Positions 43,001-48,090 of a DNA stretch of 64,000 nt are shown in pieces; within the stretch, counting starts at the first letter, position 1; every line of letters starts with the position of its first letter. The DNA comes from Closterium sp. Naga37s-1 (Eukaryota > Streptophyta > Zygnematophyceae > Desmidiales > Closteriaceae). Under the pieces are notes generated by a model. The model did not search any database. It worked only from the letters and a program-made list of their open reading frames with translations, and had not been told where the DNA came from. The translations under genes and the position numbers were made by a program. The stretch is taken from assembly GCA_947471745.1 (NCBI GenBank), contig CANJKZ010001109.1:3348001-3412000 (forward strand). Direction: 5' to 3'.

Positions 43001-43157
43001 TGGGCCGAGCAAGGGGAGACAGCACGCGCTGGTTAGGCCGACGGGGGGCTTGTCGCCGAGGCAGTGGGTGGTTGGCGGAAGAGAAGGAGCAATCTGCGGC
43101 GGTGGAAAGCGCAAGGGCCGCGCAAAGGAGAAGCCGAGCTGCTGCGTCGGCACGCAT
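6690..43157 (-). CDS. LRR receptor-like kinase, 31 exons over 36.5 kb
   Basis: This gene model is assembled by hand; it encodes a plasma-membrane LRR receptor kinase of about 1,205 residues. Exons (minus, in order): 43157-42920, 42578-42458, 41029-40952, 40603-40535, 40162-40079, 39834-39754, 39600-39526, 39376-39308, 38936-38859, 38518-38447, 38260-38189, 37490-37425, 31260-31189, 22245-22177, 21922-21851, 21467-21396, 20973-20902, 20257-20186, 20011-19940, 19727-19656, 18924-18853, 18639-18568, 18057-17986, 17299-17231, 17021-16492, 16277-16188, 15962-15772, 15586-15433, 15313-15037, 14775-14703, 7031-6690. All introns are GT-AG and all phases agree; the total is 3,618 nt including the stop. 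Intron 12 holds LINE/hAT DNA, intron 13 the giant satellite and intron 30 a Copia element. No frameshift or stop was found, so the gene may be functional. The ligand is unknown. Exon 1 is the least certain. Confidence 0.8.
7153..7285 (+). repeat. CopC 5' LTR
   Basis: This 133-bp LTR starts TGTCAGAACA, ends TTATCACA and carries TTAGGGTTT. The primer-binding site follows at 7286. Confidence 0.92.
8379..12746 (+). CDS. CopC gag-protease-integrase polyprotein (frame ends at a 4-nt deletion)
   Basis: The start chosen is ATG at 8379 (MATPSVLTFDAEG), because CopD and CopE begin at the same place. Domains in order: gag fold, residues 1-220; poly-Gly stretch, about 265-350, on a (GGN)n tract; a Cys-containing knuckle-like block with CTYVLRTGDRAGEQC; aspartic protease LDSGAS near residue 526; integrase zinc motif LWHHRLGHPS...CVPC from about 680; integrase core D in LHMDVWGP, D in LHSDRGGEFS, E in PQQNGIAERR (about 747, 819, 855); then a linker of GAEPGG/GAEPRG repeats (11500-11730). 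Compared with CopE, 4 nt are missing at about 12727, so the frame ends at 12746 just before RT. An intact copy would read gag-pol as one protein. Confidence 0.9.
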   Translation: MATPSVLTFDAEGRAIDFEVWVDDLQLFLQCDRADGLSLFDLTSGASPAPAADADATVRSQWATRDAAARLAVRRHLPTSERAHFSQYKSAQTLYAAVVARYSSPSTAALSRLMLPYLFPDLASFPTVADLITHLRTSDTRYRAALPADFCTANPPPMYITLYFLVTRLPDSLRVVRDHFLSVCPTTLTVDLLEKALLAIEKSIVAVGASRGDLRTPIFEGCSPSPLLPSVASAASADLLGLESVGAASTPSGRRRPGKGKGGKGAGGAGGGGGGGGSGGSGGSGGGGGGGGGFGGGSGGGGRGGGGGGSGGGGGGGGGGGGGGGGGSGGSGGGGGGGGGGGAGRGSLQRSGSGGGSRQQQQRGRATLSPQQLREWYTARQRGGGFGPCTYVLRTGDRAGEQCGGAHPTPRCFGRLTDAWRHQFPEASEIPRWDELSRAGVAIFDLDFDAILSAMYAVSISDEGDCYRCFQPDPGIETAALGTGEAAALGAYDAAALGAGVSASSGTGESALSGTASASASLTFTLDSGASHSFFRDRTTLTPLSRPVAVSLADPSGGPVLSRFSTVLPCPAAPSGTLSGLYLPSFSTNLVSGADLQDAGVHQFTPARQRVTHCTEASTGRHLATFTRQPGSSLYTLTTASPPVAESGRVVTSGQVFAAASRSGPESALCSCRLLSHETLLWHHRLGHPSLLRLRGMASRLLVSGLPRSLPPLPQGPGPACVPCVEGRQRAAPHSSQFPSTEAPLQTLHMDVWGPARVRGQGHERYFLLVVDDYSRYTTVFPLRSKGDVTEVLIDWIRAARLQLRQSFGSDFPVLRLHSDRGGEFSSGLLRAYCRARGIRQTFTLPDSPQQNGIAERRIGMVMDVARTSMMHAAAPHFLWPFAVRYAAHQINLHPRVSRPETSPALLWTGQVGDASAFRVWGSRAFVRDLSADKLSPRAAPCVFLGFPPDAPGWQFYHPTSRRVLSSQDVTFDESVPYYRLFPYRTPSLPPPPLFLVPGPPQVDPLPPQGPAPSGVSQVDAVEPVEVTGDSGAAEGAEAGGAVPGGAEPRGAEPRGAEPGGAEPRGAEPGGAEPGGAEPGGAEPRGAEPGGAEPRGATPGGAEPGGAPPGGSPSASSRREPLSPQELREWFARRWRRAAGAGGPSAAEGAAVAGPGGARPGCTGAGAAEGVGAETTAGSPTGGAPGAAGGSGATGGAAGAGAPAEGSGAVPAASSVAARPRPYFVPLLQQVLGLPPSTGPPPPLECPQPVSSQLQLQPTSPLPAPSPYTGPTGGLAERREPASRPASPVRAARTSGRGSRQRPPPVPGTHRMSLRPSTAPLRAPLPSPPESSLPALPDPESDSLRAASPTVTRLLATVVTDPSFESTAASALVTELVDFAARCRLDYAASLVAESESVCPPSVGGECALGTDVLEDRQEEFQCLAAASPHLVSVLLTPEGDPDALDIPTPLTRRR
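12779..14293 (+). CDS. CopC reverse transcriptase-RNase H, after the frameshift
   Basis: This is the downstream part of the pol frame, separated from gag-integrase by the 4-nt deletion. It contains RT motifs KARYVARGFSQ, LDFSTAFLQG (catalytic Asp) and YVDDLVFA (catalytic DD), then RNase H motifs LTGHADASWADD, SSCEAEIYAGAM and LYVDNKAMLAL, and ends PVLPHLLSS. The internal ATG at 12779 is simply the first in frame; nothing suggests independent translation. All catalytic residues are present, so the protein would be active if the frame were intact. Confidence 0.88.
   Translation: MDAEMASWKSTGTYVDAVPPPGANIVSGMWIFRVKRPPGSPPVFKARYVARGFSQRQGVDYFQTFSPTPKMTTLRVLLHVAAHRDYELHSLDFSTAFLQGSLHEEIWLRRPPGFTGSFPPGTQWSLRRPVYGLRQAPREWHDTLRTTLAALGFAPSTADPSLFLRTDTSLPPFYILVYVDDLVFATADTAGLAYVKSELQKRHTCTDLGELRSYLGLQITRDRARRTITLTQSHMVQQVLQRFGFTYSSPQATPLSTRHSLSALPSDESVESSGPYPELVGCLMYLMTCTRPDLAYPLSILARYVAPGRHRPEHMAAAKRVLRYLCSTSGMGLVLGGRSPVVLTGHADASWADDQATQRSSQGYTFSLGSGSVSWRATRSSSVLGSSCEAEIYAGAMAAQELRWLTYLLTDLGEPPRSPPVLYVDNKAMLALCREQRLEHRTKHIALRYFLARELQQRGQLRLAYVASEANTADVFTKALPPCDHQRFCTQLGLVPVLPHLLSS
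14294..14505 (+). other. CopC 3' untranslated region and polypurine tract
   Basis: This AT-rich tail (TATATATATA near 14315 and 14345) ends in CCTATGGGGGTG directly before the 3' LTR. The same tail layout recurs in CopD, CopE and CopF. Confidence 0.7.
14506..14638 (+). repeat. CopC 3' LTR
   Basis: This copy reads the same as the 5' LTR over all 133 positions. It is followed by the target duplication TAGCA and then RLK intron sequence. Confidence 0.92.
14703..14775 (-). CDS. RLK exon 30: kinase subdomain IX
   Basis: The 73-nt exon encodes LGVVLLELLTGKTPSYHGYS, which with the end of exon 29 gives the conserved SDVFSLGVVLLELLTGKTP block. Its donor GTATGC lies 60 bp from the CopC insertion point. 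Its phase (2 in, 0 out) joins exactly to exon 31, on the far side of CopC. Confidence 0.8.
14905..15032. repeat. Tandem repeat of about 58 bp in RLK intron 29
   Basis: A unit beginning GCATCAGTGTTCCAGCATCT and ending CTCTTGGCCGT is present twice with a partial third copy abutting the exon 29 donor at 15036. The repeat extends right up to the splice site. Confidence 0.75.
15037..15962 (-). CDS. RLK exons 27-29: kinase N-lobe and catalytic core
   Basis: Exon 27 (15962-15772) carries FSLQQLVKATDNW, the glycine loop GQGGFGTVYKG and the ATP-binding lysine in WAVKR. Exon 28 (15586-15433) carries MASLHHVNLVRLLGFC and the hinge region ILVYEFVGN. Exon 29 (15313-15037) carries the catalytic loop IIHRDIKPANILV (an RD kinase), the Mg-binding DFG in VADFGLLKQ, and the activation segment GTPGYVDPDY, ending SDVF. 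All catalytic residues expected of an active Ser/Thr receptor kinase are present. Exon 27 and 28 donors are GTCAGC and GTCAGT, weaker than the gene's usual GTGAG. Confidence 0.85.
16188..16277 (-). CDS. RLK exon 26: transmembrane segment
   Basis: The 90-nt exon encodes GVIVGITVGCFAGFTLLTAV followed by LAWLLWPRRQ, a single hydrophobic helix with a basic stop-transfer end. This fits a type I receptor with the kinase on the cytosolic side. The phase is 1 at both ends. Confidence 0.85.
16378..16448. repeat. 22-bp tandem repeat in RLK intron 25
   Basis: A unit containing GTGAGATGTGAGCGCAGCAT is repeated about three times beside the exon 25 donor. Confidence 0.7.
16492..17021 (-). CDS. RLK exon 25: last LRR, Cys-rich stem and EGF-like module
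   Basis: This 530-nt exon (about residues 654-830) starts with a final LRR fragment (SNNSLYGRINHDFNSM), followed by a Cys-containing segment (VGCRVCPEEITQRNQLQLG) and an EGF-like module with the cysteines of FCSITDNGPCDGHGACV, FTCMCDAGY and GSTC. It ends STTTA just before the membrane exon, in phase 1. An EGF-like module between the LRRs and the membrane is not the usual LRR-RLK layout, where this position is often a malectin-like domain or a short linker. The call rests on cysteine spacing alone. Confidence 0.7.
17231..31260 (-). CDS. RLK exons 13-24: LRR modules 11-22
   Basis: Twelve phase-2 exons, ten of them exactly 72 nt and two of 69 nt, each encode one canonical extracellular LRR: 31260-31189 (SSNEFTGDIPSTFTRL), 22245-22177 (NNSLSGGLDVVAQMTWL), 21922-21851 (TNNFSGVLPAALSAINGL), 21467-21396 (NNHFTGEFPQPLLQTHHL), 20973-20902 (DNNFHGSIPSGLFHLPML), 20257-20186 (NNSLSGNLPVTLKASSTL), 20011-19940 (GNGFTGSLPDFSLWKGSF), 19727-19656 (HNNFTGPIPDSISTLSTL), 18924-18853 (SNQLIGTIPAAIFNMTNL), 18639-18568 (NNRLSGSLPSAISRLEKL), 18057-17986 (NNSIEGPLPSAICSLPWL) and 17299-17231 (NNHLYGPLPDCLFDKCI). 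The regular exon size is the established architecture of plant LRR receptors. Exons 13 and 14 are separated by the 8.8 kb satellite. Confidence 0.85.
17870..18170. repeat. Minisatellites flanking RLK exon 23
   Basis: Left of the exon, CACTCACATGCGCCACAGCC units (18-23 bp) repeat about six times from 17877 to 18000; on the minus strand each unit reproduces the exon 23 end and its GTGAGT donor. Right of the exon, 18068-18170 is a second array of GGGGCAGAAGCAGGGGCAGA-type units in the upstream intron. Confidence 0.8.
18648..20170. repeat. Several short minisatellites in RLK introns 18-21
   Basis: Three arrays stand out: 18650-18720 (AGCATGGAGGGG type), 19498-19635 (14-bp GGGGCATGTGGTGA, about nine copies) and 20086-20170 (18-bp AGCGAGTGGGGGCAGCAC, about five copies). 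Intron 20 also has a perfect 11-bp-arm hairpin at 19345-19370, and intron 17 one at 20555-20589. Confidence 0.7.
21734..22115. repeat. GTGA microsatellite and 23-bp repeat in RLK introns 14-15
   Basis: Positions 21734-21832 are mostly GAGT/GTGA tetranucleotide repeats running into (GA)n. Positions 21998-22110 carry about five copies of a 23-bp unit containing GAGGGGAGGCCGAGCAAGTA. Confidence 0.75.
22246..31062. repeat. Giant 15-bp minisatellite (about 588 units) filling RLK intron 13
   Basis: The unit is GCACGTGGGATGCAG. The main variant has GCACGGGGGATGCAG, and rarer ones have GTGGGGTGCAG, ATGAAGG, GGTACG, ATACAG or GTGTGATG. Most units contain the palindrome CACGTG, the plant G-box/E-box core. 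Only three phase changes were seen: a 1-nt gain near 25254 and 1-nt losses near 26569 and 27302. Because 15 is a multiple of 3 and the unit has no stop in any frame, huge six-frame open readings result; they are not genes. On the gene strand the left end forms the exon 14 acceptor (TTCATCCCAG at 22255-22246), and the right end lies about 126 nt inside the exon 13 donor. Confidence 0.95.
31119..31205. repeat. 27-bp tandem repeat duplicating the RLK exon 13 end and donor
   Basis: Three copies of a GGCGGTGAGGCGTACAGC-type unit cover the last codons of exon 13 and its GTACGC donor, so three candidate 5' splice sites lie in a row. The exon-proximal copy (ending 31189) keeps the standard 72-nt LRR exon length. 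Confidence 0.75.
31520..32142 (+). pseudogene. LINE-like C-terminal domain remnant, copy 1 (interrupted by hAT)
   Basis: Across two shifting plus frames, the DNA reads GNWLLAIPFS, LCFSPGQFTT, ALAFRMGLPI, HNNYVNLAARIAQEAGLI, SSRADIVLPHY and WVTDVTIGCP. This resembles the region after RT in some plant and algal non-LTR elements (W-L-x-x-P ... RLGLP ... H-x-x-V-x-x-x-A ... R-A-D ... D-V-T-x-P). Frame changes mark it as dead. It ends at the hAT target site; sequence at 35605 continues it. The family call rests on remembered pattern only. Confidence 0.4.
32143..35596 (-). mobile_element. hAT transposon with 8-bp target duplication
   Basis: Terminal inverted repeats TAGACATGAGCA (32143-32154, and reverse-complemented at 35585-35596) are perfect over 12 bp. 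They are flanked by identical 8-bp target duplications GCCTCTGC (32135-32142 and 35597-35604), the hallmark of hAT elements. Both subterminal regions (32155-32345 and 35380-35584) are crowded with GAGCC/GGCTC motifs, likely transposase-binding repeats. The element is 3,454 bp and sits in the LINE-like remnant within RLK intron 12. The perfect target duplication suggests a fairly recent insertion. Confidence 0.92.
32989..34854 (-). CDS. hAT transposase, three exons, N-terminus not found
   Basis: Exons 34854-34490, 34388-34112 and 33990-32989 join in frame through GT-AG introns to give about 547 residues. Exon 1 has FTFDIWSGGNRRGY (first catalytic Asp) and FGVTTDNAESN (second Asp). The first junction creates RCLAHILNL. 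Exon 2 has SDTRWGSTHEM. Exon 3 has the hATC dimerisation region with DYLAIPATSAPSERVFSQ (catalytic Glu, about residue 480) and ends GELRA at 32989. The frame is open upstream of 34854 to about 34912, but I found no ATG, no BED zinc finger and no convincing upstream exon. The transposase may be N-terminally truncated, or the first exon is too diverged to recognise. Confidence 0.85.
35605..36900 (+). pseudogene. LINE-like remnants continuing past hAT, with a second tail copy
   Basis: From 35605 the plus strand continues copy 1 (INPSTLPAGITARPEAICML), then shifts frame. A second block at 36430-36900 reads KWLLAVPLFLSLRLSPAHFT, RRPFAPVDDKTADLAIRDH and WVCDVTVTDPIS, parallel to copy 1 (NWLLAIPFS; ADIVLPHY; WVTDVTIGCP). 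A stop interrupts it near 36539. The segment 36046-36438 encodes a helical region without a known domain. Copies 1 and 2 may be tandem or successive LINE insertions in RLK intron 12. Confidence 0.35.
36901..38188. other. RLK introns 11-12 sequence without other genes
   Basis: Apart from exon 12 (37425-37490) nothing coding is supported. A short inverted repeat GCGTTTAT/ATAAACGC lies near 38069-38094, and an A-run at about 37676-37686. Confidence 0.5.
37425..41029 (-). CDS. RLK exons 3-12: LRR modules 1-10
   Basis: Ten exons of 66-84 nt each encode one LRR and begin and end in phase 2, splitting a Leu or Met codon. They are 41029-40952 (ATIPASITNLAALQYL), 40603-40535 (TNEQLVGPIPSLASLSKL), 40162-40079 (GSQLTGTYEGLVWLSSL), 39834-39754 (AEFTGSLSSLHVVSHLENL), 39600-39526 (NATGEIPREIRYLTALTAL), 39376-39308, 38936-38859, 38518-38447 (SGNNLDGYVPKSFSSLLNL), 38260-38189 (NHLQGTIPATLSALTALTA) and 37490-37425 (NYLSGSIPRVFTTNIQSM). 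Several early modules deviate from the LxxNxLxGxIP consensus, while later ones fit well. Donors are GTGAG or GTA types. Introns hold short minisatellites (GGGGACAAGGGCAG units at 38945-39185 and 40275-40380). Confidence 0.8.
38600..38711. repeat. Two perfect palindromes in RLK intron 9
   Basis: A 16-bp palindrome (38600-38615, centre GACGTC) and a 34-bp palindrome (38678-38711, centre GAATTC) share the TTTGAGA/TCTCAAA pattern. The larger has imperfect outer arms (GCTATAT/ATATAGC). They may be a degenerate foldback element. Confidence 0.8.
40444..40560. repeat. 42-bp tandem repeat duplicating the RLK exon 4 end and donor
   Basis: The unit GTACAGGAGAGTGAGCTTGG plus flanking GAGTGCGG...GGCGGGGCAC occurs about three times. 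On the minus strand each carries the last codons of exon 4 (KLTLL) and a GTAYGT or GTACAC donor. The exon-proximal donor (GTATGT at 40534) is taken as the real one. Confidence 0.75.
41541..42190. repeat. 16-bp minisatellite in RLK intron 2 (about 40 units)
   Basis: The unit is ATTCCCTGCTGCGAAC with scattered variants (GGAC, TAAC, GTGAAC). The phase is constant over about 650 bp, and because 16 is not a multiple of 3 the open translations cycle through three frames with a 16-residue period. They are not genes. Confidence 0.92.
42458..43157 (-). CDS. RLK exons 1-2: signal peptide and LRR N-terminal cap
   Basis: The start ATG at 43157 opens MRADAAARLLLCAALALST, a good secretory signal (Arg/Asp-containing start, hydrophobic core, small residues at the cut). 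Exon 2 (42578-42458) encodes the plant LRR N-cap: VKVQATWGAW, then CSAWPGVTCSPNGLVIAL, matching the C-x(n)-W-x-GV-x-C pattern. Exon 1 is taken to end at 42920 at CAAC/GTGAGC because its phase (1) fits exon 2; the Pro/Arg/Ala-rich stretch between signal and cap is unusual and another donor is possible. Exon 2 ends in phase 2, as do all the following LRR exons. Confidence 0.65.
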
Positions 43158-44154
43158 TGACCACGGAGGCGCCACGCGGCGGCGCGTGGCGGACGAACGA
43201 GTTCTATGCGTGGCATACATCGGAACTCGTAGCGCAATGTATGGTAGGTTCCTACTACTAGTAATCATCTGCTGACTGCATCGGTGTGGCTCAAGGATGC
43301 CACCGCTACTTAACGTTAGTTTTGCTACAACTACTAGTTGTCGTCGCTGGAAAACACCGTCTCTGAAAGAAGTACCGAGGGGCCCGAAGGCTCCGAGGAG
43401 AGGCGAGCAAAGGTAGAGGGAGGCTGGCGGACGAGACTCTTCAGAAAACCTAGGAGGGGAAATTAAAGCCCGAGGTCAGCATGGCAAAGCGTTTTTTGTT
43501 TCTAGGGTTTTAAACACTAACTGGAAGAGTAGCGAGAACTGTTTTCGTTGAGAGTACCCTGGCGAAGCAAAACACAGGTTCGCCACACATGTTTGTATTC
43601 GATCCTGAAGCTTCCTGTACCCGAGATCGACCCTGCTTAGGATCCATATTTCACTGCAGCATCACAGTAACGTGGTTTCCCTTTCGAAAACTTGCAAATG
43701 TACAGGCTAGTTCATCTCAACGGGTTTCGGGTATTTCGACAATTGGCGAGTTACCGTGCGTCCCCACGAAATTGTGACAGGTGTTACAGATGGCTCATTT
43801 GGACAATACTCTTTGAGCGCAACATAAAAACACTTTCAGGACAATCTTATACAATTCAATGTCGGAAATTCTACCAAAAAAAAGTTTTTTTTCATTTACT
43901 CATTCCGATCAAAACGATGGAAAACATGTTGAACAATGAAAATATATAAATGTCCGCATGCTCAAGATGCATATTTCAGTGCATTATCGTCAGCACGCAT
44001 GACGAATAACATCTTGTGCGAGACATGAAATGTACACTGAAAAAACATTATTGCAGATGTTGACAGGGGAAAAAAAGGGGGGGGGGCCTTCTGTACAATA
44101 TGCACTTGCCAATGTTTCCACGTCATCACACCGACAATAGGGGCGAATATGCAT
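43158..44154. other. Region upstream of the RLK gene, no gene seen
   Basis: This stretch should include the RLK promoter. I see no confident TATA box or coding sequence. It becomes AT-richer from about 43840, with A and G runs near 44068-44090, before CopD begins. Confidence 0.5.
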
Positions 44155-44280
44155 TGTCAAACATCATATATGTTATTGCTGTGTAGGCTACAGTGGGTTA
44201 GCCTTTAGGGGGTACAATACTTTAGGGTTTCATACTTGTACCACCAACCTTCCTAGTTCAATCATTTCTTGTTTCTAACA
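44155..44280 (+). repeat. CopD 5' LTR
   Basis: This 126-bp LTR starts TGTCAAACATCATATATG, ends TTCTAACA and contains TTTAGGGTTT. The primer-binding site begins at 44281, and a GC-rich leader (44300-44815) follows, ending in a CTGCTA/CTACTA trinucleotide run (about 44819-44928). Confidence 0.85.
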
Positions 44281-44929
44281 TGGTATTAAGAGCTTAGGTT
44301 CTAGACCTAAGGGCCCACCGTTCCGCTAGAGGTGCCCTCGTGCGCCCTTTTTTTAGCGCCCTCGTGCGCCTCTCTCCTAGTGCGCCCTCGTGCGCTCTCT
44401 CCTCTCACGCTGCCCGTTTGCAGCCCGCTAGCAGCCCGAGCACGGCCCCGCCGTTTTAGCGCGCGTAGGAAATTCGCCGCCTAGGGCGGCTCGATTTTTT
44501 CTCGCGAGCCCCAGCAGGCCGTCGCCCGTAGGCCCCGCTCGCCCCTAGGCCGACGCGCGACCCACAGCCGCCCGCCCGCAGGACGCAGCCAGCGCGCAGC
44601 GGCGATCGCGCGTCGGCTGCTGCTGCTAGCGCTTAGCCGCCGCACGAACGCAGCCACGGCCCGCGCGCAGCCGCACTCTAGGCGCCGCCGCGCACCGAGC
44701 ATAGGCCCGCCGTCGCGCCGTCTTACCTACCCGAGCCGCGCCGCCCGAGCCGCGCCGCCCGAGTCGCGCCGCCCGAATCGCGCCGCCCTGACCGAGCCGC
44801 GCCGCCCTACCTGCAGCAACTGCTCTTACTGCCCCTCCTGCTGCTACTACTGCTTCTGTTACTTCTGCTACTGCTACTGCTGCTACTGCTACTACTGCTA
44901 CTGCTACTACTGCTACTGCTACTACCACT

Positions 44930-46245
44930 ATGGCTAGTCCTACCGTTCTCACGTTTGACTCTGAGGGCCGTCCGATTAAGTTTGACGTTTGGCTCGATGA
45001 CCTGCACCTGTTCCTCCAGATCACTGCCAAGAAAGATGTTTCCCTTTTTTACCACACGTCCGGCGCCGCTCCCCCGCCTGCTGCTACTGCTGACAGCACT
45101 GCTCGATCACAGTGGCAGACACGTGACGCTCATGCTCGCCTAGCCGTTCGCAGCCACCTACCGCTAGATGAGCGCGAGCACTTTGGCCAGCATAAGACCG
45201 CTAAGGAGCTGTACGACGCTGTCGTTGCACGCTACTCCTCCCCTCCCACTGCTGCGATAGGCCGTCTCTCACTGCCCTATCTCTTCCCCGATCTGTCTGC
45301 CTTTGCCACTGTAGCTGACCTCATCACGCACCTTCGTACTAGTGATCTTCGCTACCGTGCCGCGCTTCCCCCCGATTTCCTAGCCAAGAACCCTCCCCCG
45401 ATGTACCTCACACTCTATCACCTGGTCACCCGCCTCCCTGACTCCCTTCACACTGTCAGGGACCACTTTCTCGCCCTCTCCCCTACCGACCTCACTGTTG
45501 ACCTGCTCGAGAAGGAACTCCTCGCAGCTGAGAAGAGCATTGTAGCTGTAGGTGCCTCTCGTGGCGACCCTCGCACTCCCTTCTTTGAGGGGTGCTCCCC
45601 CTCCCCCATCCTCCCCTCCATTGCATCTGCTGCTGCTGTCGACTACCTCGGTGCTGAGGGGGTCGGGGCTGCGTCTGCTCCTAGTGGGAGGCGCAAGGGC
45701 GGCAGAGGCAAGGGGGGCAGGGGTCTGCGTCAGGTCAGCTGTCGGCCCCCTGCTCATGTCGCACCTTGTCGCACCAGACCGTCCTCTGGCACCACCGCCT
45801 TGGTCACCCTTCAGTGCAGCGCCTTCGTGGCATGCACTCCCGGTACCTTGTCTCTGGTCTTCCCAGGGTTCTCCCTCCTCTCCCACCCTCGCCTGCTCCT
45901 CCTTGTCTTCCCTGTGTCGAGGGGCGGCAGCGCGCCACTCCTCACTCCTCCTCGTTCCCTCCCACAGAGGCTCCTCTGCAGACTCTCCACCTGGACGTGT
46001 GGGGCCCAGCCCGCGTCCGTGGACAGGGCCACGAGCGGTACTTCCTGCTGGTCGTCGACGACTACACGCGTTACACCAAGGGTGAGGTCCCTGATGTTTT
46101 GATCCCTTGGATCCGCGCTGCTCGTCTCCAGCTCCGCGACCGGTTCCAGTCGGACTTACCAGTCCTGCGTCTACACTCTGACAGAGGTGGTGAGTTTTCC
46201 TCCGACCTCTTTGCTGCCTACTGTGCGGGGTGCTGCGCCTGGTGA
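44930..46245 (+). pseudogene. CopD gag and fragmentary integrase, internally deleted
   Basis: ATG at 44930 opens MASPTVLTFDSEGRPIKFDV, a gag of about 260 residues homologous to CopC gag but clearly diverged. At about 45725, in the KGGRG-rich segment, the sequence jumps to the integrase zinc motif (LWHHRLGHPS at about 45780 in another frame), so the Gly-rich tract, knuckle and protease are missing. The integrase has LHLDVWGP and LHSDRGGEFS but loses TVFPLRS-type residues near 46075 and breaks at about 46220 (FAAYC), fusing to the Gly/Ala linker. It cannot encode functional pol. Confidence 0.75.
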
Positions 46246-46249
46246 CGCT

Positions 46250-47961
46250 CCCTCTTCACAGCAGCTGCGTGAGTGGTACTCTCAGCGTTACAGCCTCCGG
46301 CGTGGGGCTGCGGGAGCTGGGGGTTCTGCTGGAGTTGGAGCTGGTGGTGCTACTGGTGCTGGGTCGCAGCCGTCGCCTCCCTCCCCACAGCGACTGCGTG
46401 AGTGGTACGCTCGGCGCTGCGGCCTCCGGAGCGGCGCCCCTGGCACTGGGGTGCCGCCCGCTGGAGGCCCTGGTGCTACTGGAGGTCCTGGAGCCTCAGG
46501 TCCTGGAGGTGCTCGTACAGGCGGTACTGGAGCTGCTGGGACTGGGGGTGCTGCTGGAGCTGGAGCTGCTGGAGCTGGTGCGACTGGAGGTGCTACTGGT
46601 GCTGGAGTAGGAGCTACAGGTGCTGGCGCTGCTGGAGCTGCCGGTGGAGCTGAGGACGCTGGGCCTACTGGAGTTGGTGTAGCTGCTGACCCTGGGGTTG
46701 GTCCTGCAGGTGCTGGAGCCGACGGTGCGGCTGGAGCTGGTACTACTTGGGGTACTGGAGTTGGCGCTGCTGGAGCTGCTGGTAGTGCTACAGAGTTGGA
46801 GCTGCTGCTGGGGGTTCTAGTGCTGTCTCTGCTGGTTTTGGGGGCGCTTCACGGCCGCGGCTGTACTTCGTTCCGCTCCTTCAGCAGGTTCTTGGTCAGC
46901 CTCCTCCTCCTTGTCCTGCTCCCTCCTTAGAGTGTCCGCAGCCTGTCCAGTCGCAGTTGCAGTTATAGCCTGCCTCGCCCCTCCCTGGTCCTTCTCCCTA
47001 CACTGGTCCGACAGGAGGTCTTACGGAGCGTCGTGAGCCTGAGTCTCGTCCTGTGTCGCCTGAGTCTCGTTCTGCGTCGCCTGTTCGTGCTGCTCGCACT
47101 GGTCGTCGTGTCCCGCGTCTGCGTCCTCCTGCTGTCCCAGGCACTAACCAGATGACGCTTCGTCTTTCCTCTGCTCCACAGCGTGTCCCTCTGCCTTCCC
47201 CTCCTGCGTCCTCTCTTCCTGCCCGTGATGACCCGGAGTCTGACTCTCTTCGTGCTGCTAGTCCTACTGTCACGCGTCTCCTGGCCACTGCTGTCACTGA
47301 CCCTTCCTTTGAGTCTGCTGCTGCGTCTGCCCTAGTTGATGAGCTTGTCGACTTTGCTGCTCGCTGTCGTCTAGACTACGCCGCGAGTCTTGTTGCTGAG
47401 TCTGAGTCTGTCTGTCCTCCGTCCGTCGGGGGTGAGTGTGCTCTAGGCACGGACGTCCTTGAGGACAGACAGGAGGACCTTGAGTGTCTTGCAGCCGCTG
47501 CGCCTCATCTAGTGTCCATGCTGCTTGCCCCTGAGGGAGACCCGGATGCTCCAGACATCCCGACCCCGCGCTCTTACGCTGAGGCGATCGCGGGTGAGTA
47601 CTCCTCTCAGTGGCAGTCAGCTATGGACGCAGAGATGGCATCCTGGAAGTCCACTGGCACTTACGTCGACGAGGTTCCCCCTCCTGGGGCGAACATCGTC
47701 AGTGGCATGTGGATTTTCAGGGTGAAGCGGCCGCCAGGTTCTCCGCCTGTCTTCAAAGCTCGTTACGTTGCTCGAGGCTTCAGTCAGCGAGAGGGAGTAG
47801 ACTTCTTTCAGACCTTCTCCCCCACCCCGAAGATGACCACTCTTCGGGTGCTACTGCACGTTGCCGCTCAGCGTGACTACGAGCTTCACTCTCTTGACTT
47901 CAGCACAGCTTTCTTGCATGGCAGCTTGCACGAGGAGATCTGGCTGCACCGCCTTCCTGGC
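46250..47961 (+). pseudogene. CopD linker and RT N-terminal half, cut by CopE
   Basis: The Gly/Ala-rich linker (to about 46930) contains two LREWY motifs (SSQQLREWYSQR and SPQRLREWYARR). From 47053 an open frame runs through DIPTPRSYAEAIAGEYSSQW, KARYVARGFSQREGVDFFQT and LDFSTAFLHG, and stops making sense at LHRLPG (47961), where the CopE target duplication CTGGC lies. The continuation is at 55363. Confidence 0.8.
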
Positions 47962-48090
47962 TGTCAAACTCATATGCTATAGTCTGTGTAGGCTGTAGTG
48001 GGGTAGCTTATATGGGGTACAACACTTTAGGGTTTGGTACTTGTACTCCTCATGCTGCTCAATGCAATCATTCTCGTTCCAATCTTCACA
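47962..48090 (+). repeat. CopE 5' LTR
   Basis: This 129-bp LTR starts TGTCAAACTCATATGC, ends AATCTTCACA and contains TTTAGGGTTT. Confidence 0.92.
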
